64,000 bases of DNA from Odiellus spinosus (taxonomy: Eukaryota; Arthropoda; Arachnida; Opiliones; Phalangiidae): contig OY987239.1 in the NCBI GenBank assembly GCA_963920705.1, positions 7,555,871 to 7,619,870 of the forward strand, in the 5' to 3' direction. The translations under genes and the position numbers were made by a program. Numbering within the stretch: the stretch's first letter is position 1; the number at the start of each line of letters is the position of its first letter. Positions 12,001-20,377 of this stretch are shown piece by piece. The notes under the pieces are model-generated. The model searched no databases. It was not told where the DNA came from and was given only the letters and a program-made list of their open reading frames with translations.

Positions 12001-15000
12001 CTAAGTTCAAAGAGAAATTTATGCCCAGTAGTGTTACGTTATCAGAAAACTTGCCCCTCATCAGGTACGTTTGTTAAAGATGGGTGAAGTAGAAAATCAA
12101 GAGATGTTTTATTGATTGTTTTTTATCCAAAAATAAGACTTGTTTGCGAATTAAAACATTTGTTAATATCGCTCAACTTTTAAAAAAAATTAAGACACCA
12201 TACCCTCAAATTCAAATATTCGAAACCGCATCCTCATACCAATCACGGTGCTGCCGACTAGTAGCGTGAATAGGTAGCCCCAGTTGGAAAGCCAAACTTA
12301 CGGTAAGGGTAATTTTTCCCAAGTTATCCTTCGTCGATTCACTGCTTCAGAACATTTTAATCAATTAACTAATAAGTTAATGTTTCCGCAGGTTTTTACT
12401 ATTTACAATCAGTTTCGTTATATTATTACCACAAACCCTTCCTGGCATCACGAAAAACGAAAAATTCTAAACAGTAAAAGCCTGCGGAAACTTATTATTT
12501 AATTGTTTAAAATGTTCTGAAGCCGTGAAACGGTGATGAAAACTTTCCCTTACCAGAAGTTCAGCTTTAAAACTGGGGCCACTATTCAGGCTACTAGGTG
12601 TCTGCACCCTGATTGGTCAGAGGACGCGGTTTCGAATATTTGAATATCAGAGTAAAATTAGCGATATTTCCCAAATGTTTTAAATATAATTTTTAGATAA
12701 AGAAGTAATAAAACATAACTTGATTTTCTACTTCACTATCCATTTAAGGATCACGTAAAACTCCCACCAATCGGTTTTCTGACCCCTGCTCTGGCCCCTC
12801 CAACTTAACATTACCAGACCAGGGGTAGACTATCAAGCCTCAGAGTCACCGGCCATGCGCTTCAAAAGGGACCCCCCCCCCCCTTACCGAAAAAAGTTAG
12901 TCTGATATGAAGAGGTCCTCAAGAACACTACAAAGGTCTTGGGGAAGGGTTTAAGGCTACCCGAAGACTTCTTGATGTAATCGAAGACTTCTTAAGACTA
13001 CATAAGACACCCGAAAGACTTCCCCAAAACCTCTTAAGACTAACTTTTTTTGGTAAGGGGTGGAAAAGTTAAGCGCAAAGAAAGTTCTATAGAGAAACTA
13101 AACACAAGTTTCGTACTACCCTTACCCAAAAAAGTTAGTCTTAAGTGGTCTCGGGGAAGTCTTTCGGGTGTCTTACGTAGTCTTAAGAGGTCTTGGGAAG
13201 TCTTCCATTATGTCAAGAATTCTTGGGGAGGTCTTAACGACTTCTCCAAGACCTTTTTAGGGTTCTTGAGGACCTTTTCATAACAGACTAACTTTTTTCC
13301 GTAAGGGTACAGTTTACGCAACAACTCTACCAAAGCAAGGAGCATGTAATATATTTAACCTCGGTTAAATCTAATTAAATCGGGCTAATTACGCCTTGTC
13401 TGAAGAGGCTATTACCCGCTAATTTACCAGGGTATATTACCAATTTTGTAACGTGACCTTTCGCAGATAAAATTATTTTTATGGTAATCTTATCCTTTAA
13501 ACATCAAAAATTTAAAAACTTACCACAGCAAGACTTCATTTGTGACAAGTTTATGTTACTAAATAACTGCGCTTTTTCTAAGTTAACTTCTTCGTCAGTA
13601 TCTTCCAATAACGAAACGGAATTGGTATAAGTCCGAGAGATTACACTATCAAAACTCTCTCGACAAGAAAAGCAAGATTCGCAATCTAATTCTAGACCAT
13701 CTTTTGCGCCAATTTCATCAGTATATACTCGGTATCCATTAGCACGCACTAGACTGGTTAAATGTTGCGCCAATATACTATTCCTTATTTCATCCTTGTC
13801 ACCAGTTTGAGATACAATCCAAGCTATTTTGGATAATGTTTCTATTTTGCTGCCGTATTTATCGGTTAAACGATTCACGGCGTCCAGAGCAGTCTCGAAA
13901 GCCATACTTCGATTCAATTCCAATTTCAGTTTGGAATAGGTCACATTTCCAAAGCCTTTTGAACATTTCAACGATGCTAGCTTAAAATTTTCCTTTAGTA
14001 TGAAATCGCACACGGAGTTCAATGATTCCTGTAAAAGATATCCAGATCAACTTCTATTAAAATTTAAGTAATTTCAAGTGTAATTTATTCAGTATAGTGA
14101 CATTGTCACTTTTTCATTGACTTATAGGACAGATTTGTCAGTGTGTGAACCACTGAAAACGAAACGCTTTGTACTGGTTTTGGAACCGATTTTGCCCTCA
14201 AGTATGAACGAGGCTTAAGTTTGATAACTAATATCACCGCCTAATTTCTCATGGCAGGGCTCCCAGACCACCTATAATACGTATTAATTCTGAAGTGATC
14301 CTAAAAAAACCTATAATTTCACTTTTTAACCTATAATACCTATTTTTTGGGGAATTTGTTCAATTTCGGTGATAAAATTCGAAAGGAATGAACTATATAA
14401 CTATAAAAATTATACTTTTGCTTGAAAAAGTGCAAATGATTGCAAAAAACCAAAGCTGTGGCAGAAAGGTTTCCTCTCCTAGGCCACTGGTAATTATTAC
14501 TCTATTTTTTTGGAGGTTAGGTAAACTGGCGAAAGGGGCGTGAGTAGCTAGTAGTGCCAAAGAAAGGCAGAGGGACAGGTCTAGAGGCTATAGAACCTAT
14601 ATTGCATTACATGTCAGAGAAACCTACCTATAAAACCCCTATTTTTCGAAACTAAAAACCTATAAAAAGTCCTATAAATTGATATTTTTGGACCTATATT
14701 TTTGGCTTTTAAAACCTATAATACCAGAAGCCGATGAAACCCTCCTTTGAAGTCTATTACTCCCGGGTCTTGTCTACCCCTCTCTGTATGGGTTATTCTC
14801 AAAAGGCGCGATTCGTACGCCTCCTAACGGTAGATGTTTTTGGAGCTGGAGTTCGTCGAGCGAATATCTCTAGCTGCCTTGGAGTTCGTCAAAAAAACGT
14901 CGTCGTTTGTGGAGAGAGAGAATTTCCAATTTTCCGTAGACAGGGGGGATGAAGTAGGACCCCTTCTAACTCGTAAAATTGGGAATTTTACCCATACAGA

Positions 15001-15569
15001 GAGGAGCGCTATATGGAACATTGGAGTAGTAGACTTCAAAGGAGGGTTTCATCGGCTTCTGATAATACCTATAATTTTTTCTGGGCTATGCACTGGGAGC
15101 CCTGTCATGGGAAAACTAAACACAGCTAAGCGGACGACCCCCATCTCTTAAACATGGGTTTCGTATTTTTTAGCACCATCTCCATTAAAGATTATCACTT
15201 TAATGTCTTTGTTACTGAGCGCCATCTCCATTAAAGATTATCACTTTAATGTCTTTGTTACTGAGCGCCATCTCTAATAAAAATTATCATTTAGTTTAGT
15301 AGTTTTTGAGCGCCACTTCAATCAATTATGAAAGGGTAATACGAGAAAATGGTCGAAATTATAGGAACAAATTAAATATAGTGGAAACATGATAGAATAT
15401 AGTAAATGCGATCACCCTGCGATAGTTACCTGATTGTCCAAATTCTTTAAATGTAATGAAATATCTCCGTGATACAATGTTCCATTTTCCAGCTTGATGA
15501 TATATTTTTGATTTTTTATAGCTAGGGCATTATTTATATCAAGAAGTAGAGCTCCTAATGGATTTGTGT
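6008..15569 (-). CDS. DALRD3: DALR anticodon-binding domain-containing protein 3 (DALRD3)
   Basis: DALRD3 binds tRNA-Arg and helps METTL2 form 3-methylcytidine at position 32. Nine exons were found (minus strand): 15430-15569, 13524-14028, 11896-11975, 11344-11510, 11228-11275 (tentative), 9896-10137, 7506-7601, 6779-6847, 6008-6127. Junction phases agree from 15569 to 11228 and from 10137 to the stop. Recognition rests on resemblance to the human protein in order: NPLGALL, LNRSMAFE, AQHLTSLVRANGY, IKHVIFVFGP, FIQYNCSRLNALFQRY, MDFTLLKKE/EEWHLLFRYI, LLQRLSKDFSHYYSRV and LLHARIQLLRGVY. The FIQYNCSRL region is the DALR fold shared with arginyl-tRNA synthetase. About 490 residues are accounted for (human about 543). 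The start codon exon and one exon between 11228 and 10137 are not resolved. The introns hold most of the local transposons. Confidence 0.88.
7759..8142. mobile_element. MITE family B, copy 2, interrupted
   Basis: Ends CCCTAACC and CGGTAAGG with the family B interior. It is split by a smaller palindromic element at 7791-7999. Lies in the DALRD3 intron between the exons at 9896 and 7601. Confidence 0.8.
7791..7999. mobile_element. 209-bp fold-back element nested in family B
   Basis: Perfect 17-bp inverted ends, TTAAAGGAGTCCTTCAC and GTGAAGGACTCCTTTAA, bound a G/C-tract-rich core. The position inside the family B element shows it is the younger of the two. Only one copy is present in the window. 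Confidence 0.75.
8252..8436. mobile_element. MITE family B, copy 3
   Basis: Ends CCCTTACCGAAAAAAG and TTTTTTGGGTAAGGG. Two tandem near-identical stretches (ACATAAGACACCCGAAAGAC) lie in its right half, an inner expansion not seen in most copies. Confidence 0.8.
8500..8980 (+). mobile_element. Fossil fragment of a Ty3/gypsy-type LTR retrotransposon (pol, reverse transcriptase)
   Basis: The translated sequence shows the N-terminal part of a Ty3/gypsy reverse transcriptase, including the family pattern G.IRPS.SPWAS followed by a CIDF-type and a KIDLKSGYWQI-type motif. Only about 0.5 kb is present; no LTR, gag, integrase or envelope part was found. It is clearly broken and old, and it sits in a DALRD3 intron beside a younger palindromic element. 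Confidence 0.85.
9021..9506. mobile_element. 486-bp palindromic MITE with TTAA duplication
   Basis: Almost fully palindromic: AGGGAGAATGAAAGTCC at the left, its near-complement at the right, TTAA on each side (9017-9020, 9507-9510). TTAA is the duplication made by piggyBac and Kolobok elements. The terminal GGGAGAATG is shared with the elements at 10501, 48286 and 54726. Confidence 0.88.
10200..10358. mobile_element. MITE family B, copy 4
   Basis: Ends CCCTAACCAAAAAAAG and CTTTTTTCAGTAAGGG with the usual interior. It lies only 63 bases upstream of the DALRD3 exon starting at 10137. Confidence 0.8.
10501..11155. mobile_element. Composite GGAGAATG-type palindromic element, right end lost
   Basis: The left end (GGGAGAATGCAACC), the A/T-rich arms (TTTAAAACTTACC.GGAAAATAGGC) and the inner stem (GGATTCATGGAGATC) match the copies at 48286 and 54726. 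At 10849 the start of another element interrupts it, and then a second right arm follows to about 11155. The expected right terminus is missing; instead the sequence runs straight into a splice acceptor-like CTTTACAG of DALRD3 (minus strand). Confidence 0.75.
10849..10973 (+). mobile_element. Truncated CAGAGGTATATAATA element (family E) inside a palindrome
   Basis: The first 125 bp match the left part of the 63797 copy and, inverted, the right part of 21429-21846. The element breaks off at GGACTTCTCA and its other end is absent, so it is a fragment left by deletion or recombination. Confidence 0.75.
11671..11828. mobile_element. MITE family B, copy 5
   Basis: Ends CCTTACGGAAAAAGG and TTTTTTTGATAAGGG. 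Immediately left of it (11644-11663) lies an orphan end AATAGTTGATATTATAAAAG of the 3621-type element, apparently cut off near the insertion point. Confidence 0.75.
12080..12742. repeat. Large inverted repeat, about 660 bp
   Basis: The outermost arms read GTGAAGTAGAAAATCAAG at the left and its complement at the right. Going inwards, AAACATTTG.TAATATCGC, ATTCAAATATTCGAAACCGC and TTTCCGCAGG also pair, so nearly the whole stretch is one hairpin with a small loop near 12420. It lies in the DALRD3 intron between 13524 and 11975. It carries no gene and looks like a fold-back transposon, possibly one inserted in another. Confidence 0.8.
12881..13059. mobile_element. MITE family B, copy 6
   Basis: Ends CCCTTACCGAAAAAAG and CTTTTTTTGGTAAGGG, next to a C-run at 12871-12883. 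Copy 7 starts 60 bp away, so two members of the family sit side by side. Confidence 0.8.
13119..13307. mobile_element. MITE family B, copy 7
   Basis: Ends CCCTTACCCAAAAAAG and CTTTTTTCCGTAAGGG. Opposite in orientation to copy 6. Confidence 0.8.
13345..13430. mobile_element. Fragment of the TACCC..GACGAGGCG Harbinger-like element
   Basis: Holds TTAACCTCGGTTAAAT and GCC(T)TGTCTGAA, which match the right half of the element at 24333-24463. The left half is absent. Confidence 0.55.
14255..15104. mobile_element. hAT-like element CAGGGCTCCCAG (family F), copy 1, holding MITE A2
   Basis: Ends CAGGGCTCCCAG and CTGGGAGCCCTG fit the hAT pattern (CAGNG..CNCTG). The inner sequence is a monotonous series of CCTATAA motifs. 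A 6-bp TCATGG flanks both sides. The 337-bp family A element at 14725-15061 is inserted within. Related copies are at 49567, 50435 and 59860. Confidence 0.75.
14725..15061 (+). mobile_element. MITE family A, copy 2, nested in family F
   Basis: Complete ends and a perfect 7-bp duplication, ATAATAC (14718-14724, 15062-15068). Insertion into a family F element shows A moved after F. Confidence 0.92.
15173..15310. repeat. Tandem repeat, 46-bp unit, about three copies
   Basis: The unit begins GC(A/G)CCATCTCCATTAAAG and recurs at 15173, 15219 and 15265. The first two units are nearly identical, the third is decayed. Lies in the first known DALRD3 intron. Confidence 0.75.
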
Positions 15570-15614
15570 CTAAAAAGAAAGACGCAAGAGAGATCTTTGA
15601 GGTTGGAAAAAATG

Positions 15615-15620
15615 TTTATT
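15615..15620 (-). promoter_or_regulatory. Poly(A) signal of PBDC1
   Basis: AATAAA on the minus strand, 36 bases past the PBDC1 stop codon. It lies only about 45 bases ahead of the first known DALRD3 exon, which leaves no room for a separate DALRD3 promoter between them. Confidence 0.55.
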
Positions 15621-15655
15621 TTTTACAAAATACAAATTTTAAAAATTTACGAAAG

Positions 15656-18639
15656 TTACGTGCAGAAAATTTTATCCTCCGAGCTTTCCTCTTCCTTGAT
15701 TGGTTTAAATTTTTTCCTTAGAGAATCATTATGGCCTTCTCTGTTTCTCACTATCTCTAAGGCGTAAAATTGTATCCTAGGAACTGCAAAGAGAAAATTA
15801 TGACTAATTGAAAAAAGGAAGGATATATTTTGAGAGTAATTATTTGTGAAATCAACAAAGCGGTATTGCTAGAAAAATTGTTCTTGGTATTATCAGAAGC
15901 CGATGAAACCCTCCTTTGAAGTCTGTTACTCCCGGGTCTTGTCTACCCCTCTCTGTATGGGTTAGTCTCAAAAATCGCGATTCGTACGCCTCCTAACAGT
16001 AGATATTTTCGGAGCGGGAGTTCGTCCAGCGAAATATCTCTAGCAACCTTGGAGTTCGTCAACTAAACGTCGTCGTATGTGGAGAGAGAGAGAATTTCCA
16101 ATTTTCCGTAGACAGGGGGGTATGAAGTAGGACCCCTCCGATCTCGTAAAATTGGGAATTTCACCCATACAGAGAGGAGCGCTATATGGAACATTAGAGT
16201 AGTAGACTTCAAAGGAGGGTTTCATCGGCTTCTGGTATTAAAAATGAGCTATATTTCCTTACGTAACTTTAGCTACATTCACAGTTGGCCCTTTTCTGTG
16301 TCTTCATCAATTCAAAAATATGTTGAAGATAATATAAATGCAAGTGCTATTCTGTTTGGGCTGTTCCCCAGTTAAGGGTGAAGAATTCTCATCAGACATG
16401 TTGGCTGTTAGCCTAAATTCCTCCAGAATGAATAATAATAACTTGTAATAAGTGTTCTAATTTAGTATTAGAAAACAATTTGAAAGTTAAACTAAAAATT
16501 TCCACAATTGAGGAATTTCAAATATTAACACTGGCCTCACAAAGTTCGTCTATTGTCGAAACAGCTTTAAATTTGGTGTCAGCCAGTATATAGTTAAGCA
16601 AGTGGAATTTTGGCTTTGCCAGAAGTAAAGAAGGTTGATCATTCTCTCTATATTTATATATTAATTCCTGCTTTCAGTAAATATGTCCAAATTGTTCAAA
16701 AAGAACGCAAATTGCTTGTCAACTTCACAAATAATTCCCTCACTGAGTTTGCGTTTACCAAATATTGAATTTGAATCATTATACTCTCCACCCGAATCCA
16801 ATCTCACAATTGTGCCATAATTAAAGTCTTCCACGTAATTAAATTTCTCGCAAAATGGTCTCCATTTCTAAGTTAATAATTATTGTATCTCATTCAAATA
16901 AGGAAGATTGCTTAAGTCTAACATAAGATAAAAAAAAAAATACCTCTTTTGACTCTGGACTTTTTAAAGCTTCTGTATTTAAGACTTTAACGTCCAGATC
17001 TGGAAAATCAGTTCTAAACTCTTTGTAAATGGCATCGTCGTACGGCGTTAGTTTCAAAAATCGTGGATCAACTGACGTAATCAACTGTAGGGTTACATAG
17101 GTTTAAAATATAACTGTCTGTACTCGCATTCCGAAGAACTCTCACGTTAAAATAAATTTCCATATGCTGCGTAGCTTTGACAACCCAAGCCATTTCAATT
17201 TCTTCCTGTGATTTGATAAAAAAAGGGTAGAAATTGAGATTGTATCGCTAGTTTTTACTCAGGCATAGTAATGTTTCTTAACTATGCCCAGTTTGGTTCT
17301 ATGTAATCATTGAATCCTGCATTTTATTTTACACTAATATTTAAAATTCCAACAGCAATCAGAGATCAGTTTGAAATCGCATCACCTTAGAATTACTTTT
17401 CCTATATCCTTTAATATAAAAGATTTGAAAAATAATTACTTTTGTACATGATGATAGTTCAACCTGATTCTGACTGCGTTAGTCGCTTTGGAAAAACACT
17501 TTAGCCATAAATTTATCCCATTCGTACTCCACGCTGACCGGCGATTGTACGGGAAGGGATGCGCAAAGTTAGATTCAAATATGTGGTGAAGTAACAGGAA
17601 GGGATAAAACTGAGGTTTAAAAGATATTCCGCCATGGGAGAGTCCATTGTTACCATCAAGGGGCTGGGTAACAGGTCTTTCAATATATTCCTCTCTAAGA
17701 AAACCTTTCTATACGTTTCACAGCTTTACTTGTCAGCAGAAGTAATATTGAGGCTATTCCTCAATCTTAAAGCTCAGACGAGCGGAACTGTTCCTTACGG
17801 AAAAAAAGTTAGTCTGATCTGAAGAGGTCTTCAAGAACACTACAAAAGTCTTGGGGAAATCCTTAAGACTTCCCCAATACTTATTGACATAATGGAAGAC
17901 TTCCCCAAGACCTCTTAAGACTGACTTTTTTGGTAAGGGGTTGCAGTCGAATCCCGGTGCCCTTTGCTTCAAGAAAAATGAAACCCCTTCCTTTGAGGAG
18001 GTATGAGACGTTTAGGTTTTACGATACTAATTCCTATCCAAACCATGTCAACGAAAAAGGACCTCAATCCAAGTTTTGAAAAGGCAAAAACTTGGCCAAA
18101 AAAAACTAAACTTTTGGTAAAGGAAAAATAAGGAAATTTTTCAGGAAAAATATGCCTGGGTCATTTTCCGGCTTGCAACCCTCCTAATTTTAAATGAATT
18201 CATTATTGTTGTCATTGAAAATATAAAAATTAGCAATTTGCAATAGTATACAATGAGAGACACATGAATAAGTAAAATAAAAACTAGTTTATTAATAAAA
18301 TTGACGAGACAGTTTCGGACTGTTGTTCGTTATTCAAAATAGAGATTGGATAACGAACCATGCTCGAAACTGTCTCATTAATTATATAAATAAACGTGAT
18401 TTTACTTATGAGGTGTCTTTATTCGCATACTATTTTAAATTATTAGTTATTATTGCTGATTTTTTCGGCCAAAATAGCAAGCGCTTGGCGGGCAGCTATT
18501 TTGACCAGATAATCCGGGCAGCTGGCTAATTTGGCTGGTTTGTCCAGCAAAAACACAAGGCTACCCTTTGTACTGACACACTTACGTCATTTCCAAATTC
18601 CTCAGCAGGTCTTGAAAGAATGTTAGAAACTGAAGCCAT
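15656..18639 (-). CDS. PBDC1: PBDC1 homologue (Chp1/YPL225W family)
   Basis: Five exons splice in frame to 163 residues: 18586-18639, 17146-17205, 16944-17084, 16759-16867 and 15656-15783 (minus strand). The product follows human PBDC1 closely: RPAEEFGND, EIEMAWVVKATQHMEIYF, SSVDPRFLKLT-like ITSVDPRFLKLT, KWRPFCEKFNYVEDFNYGT and PRIQFYALEIVRNREGHN. The yeast homologue Chp1 is a dedicated chaperone for newly made eEF1A at the ribosome; the fly-type protein is presumed to do the same in the cytosol. The start is the ATG at 18639, whose 18-codon exon ends at a GTAAGT donor. The protein is shorter than the human one because the acidic repetitive tail is missing, as in other invertebrates. DALRD3 follows on the same strand within 90 bases. 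Confidence 0.93.
15894..16234 (+). mobile_element. MITE family A, copy 3
   Basis: Complete ends; flanks GTATTAT and GTATTAA, a 7-bp duplication with one change. Lies in the last PBDC1 intron. Its interior is somewhat more diverged than that of other copies. Confidence 0.9.
17793..17939. mobile_element. MITE family B, copy 8
   Basis: Ends CCTTACGGAAAAAAAG and CTTTTTTGGTAAGGGG. It sits in the first PBDC1 intron and is one of the shortest copies. Confidence 0.8.
18295..18400. repeat. Small inverted repeat
   Basis: GACGAGACAGTTTCG at the left pairs with CGAAACTGTCTCATTAAT at the right, around a short inner stem GTTCGTTAT..ATAACGAAC. About 106 bp, in PBDC1 intron 1. No flanking duplication was seen. 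Confidence 0.6.
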
Positions 18640-19144
18640 CCTTAAAAATCTCAATTTTCTAATTTCGCAACTCTTAAATACTTAATTTAACTTCAAAGTT
18701 AACACTTTAAAGGGAACAGCGTTCCCCGTGATCACAACTTTCATCACGTGTAGCAGAAGACAAACCATTGAGTTGGAAAATTTGGAAATATACTTTCTTC
18801 TAGAGATCCATTTAGGTTTTCAAATCACGAGCTTTTTTGAAAATTTGGGACGTACATCTTTATCGTTAAATTAGAGAGAGTCGGAATTTCACGGGTCAAA
18901 CCTTATAATCGCACGCCATTAGCCTTATTTATACCATAGATATATGAAAAAATAGCCAGATAAACTATCCTGTCTGAGCCTCGTGCAAAAAAGTCGGAAA
19001 TATAAATTATTTTGTAGTCTGTACTCTGTAGAGCGTGAAATTGGTACAGTAGAAGGCAAGTCTAAAATACCTTCTATATTGTTCACGAAGCATTATGGAT
19101 CTAGTTCATCTTTCATATATCGGCTTCTGCAAATACCACAGGAC

Positions 19145-19382
19145 CAGGGACGGAAATAAGAAAATTTTCTTATTGGACAAATGTCCAGTAACCCCCCTTA
19201 AAAATTCAAAAGTTATCGGACATTTAACAAAATTACCGGACAATGCTACATTTCTTGTATTGAAAAGTACTTTTTTTTATCGAACATTTGTCCAGTGACC
19301 CCCTCTTAAAAATAAAAAGTTATCGGACATTTGGAAAATTTATCGGACAATGACCAGTGACTTGTGCTTATTTCCGTCCCTG
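19145..19382. mobile_element. hAT-type MITE, CAGGGACGGAAATAAG ends, copy 1
   Basis: A 238-bp element with 16-bp inverted ends, flanked by a perfect 8-bp duplication, CACAGGAC. The inner sequence repeats TTATCGGACATTTG motifs. CAGGG ends and an 8-bp duplication are the marks of hAT elements. Confidence 0.92.
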
Positions 19383-19599
19383 CACAGGACACTGGTCCAC
19401 TCTCAGAGTGCTCTGAATCTCTGTTAATATCAAATTGTTCATGCATAGAGCAGTGGAACTTAATATTTGAAAAGTGCTCTCAATTGGTAACGGTTGCACT
19501 CTTGAAAAAAAGAGAATTATTATTAAAAAAAGAGAGCGAACCCTCAATTTTACCAGTAAAAAAAAAAAAAAAAAAATTCACTGATCTGAGTTTCTGACC

Positions 19600-19804
19600 A
19601 GGAACGGAAATAAGAAACTTTTCTTATTGGACAAAAGCCCGGTAACCCCCCTCAACAAATTTAAAGTTATCAGACATTTAAAAACATTATCAGACATTGC
19701 TAGATTTCCTGTATTAATAAGTACTTTTTCTTATCGGACAAATGTCCAGTGATCCCTCTCCAAAATAAAAAGATATGGGACATTTGGAAAATTTATTTAT
19801 TTTC
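19600..19804. mobile_element. hAT-type MITE, same family, truncated copy
   Basis: Starts CAGGAACGGAAATAAG and follows 19145-19382 for about 200 bp, then stops after GGACATTTGGAAAATTTAT. The right end is missing. More diverged than the other two copies. Confidence 0.75.
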
Positions 19805-20377
19805 TGGATAGAAGCCGTTATTTCATGACGTCACTTCATCAACCAACCTATTAAAAAACAGTTCTCAGGCAAAAAAGTTTTCAAATTTCGGCTGTTTAGT
19901 CTTTAGTCAGTATAGTCAGTACCAATGTTTCCTTGACGTTTTTCCCGTTTAATTTTAAATAAATTAACATTTCACTGTGTTATTTTATAAAGACCAAGGA
20001 TGTTCAGGAGCTGGCAATAATTTTTTTTCTACAAATCCACGGTAATATGATACTCCATTTATTTCATAATGATAGCATTGAAGCTCCAGTAGGCTAGTAT
20101 TTAAGATCTAATGATGAGTTTATAGTGAAACTTGAATATTAAAATACAGTATTAAATAATTTTATTCGAGTTAAAAGACGTAAGGGTTTAAATGGTATTC
20201 TAATTTATATATTACTAGCATCAAATATAACTTTGTGACAAGCGACAGTGATTCCCATTTATGATTGTGCCCTAATAATAGTGAATTCCACTGAGCGGTA
20301 TGAATCTCGCTGAAAACCTAATTGTTAGAAAAGTAACAAAGTGGTAACCACTTCAATTTAAATAGTTTCAGTGAACT

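Larger units (their letters stand above)
18640..20377. other. Divergent intergenic region between PBDC1 and asp
   Basis: The start codons of PBDC1 (-) and asp (+) are 1.74 kb apart, so both promoters must lie here. I could not place a TATA box or initiator with confidence. One complete and one partial hAT-like MITE occupy 19145-19382 and 19600-19804, and a pure A tract of 19 bases lies at 19559-19577. Confidence 0.6.
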
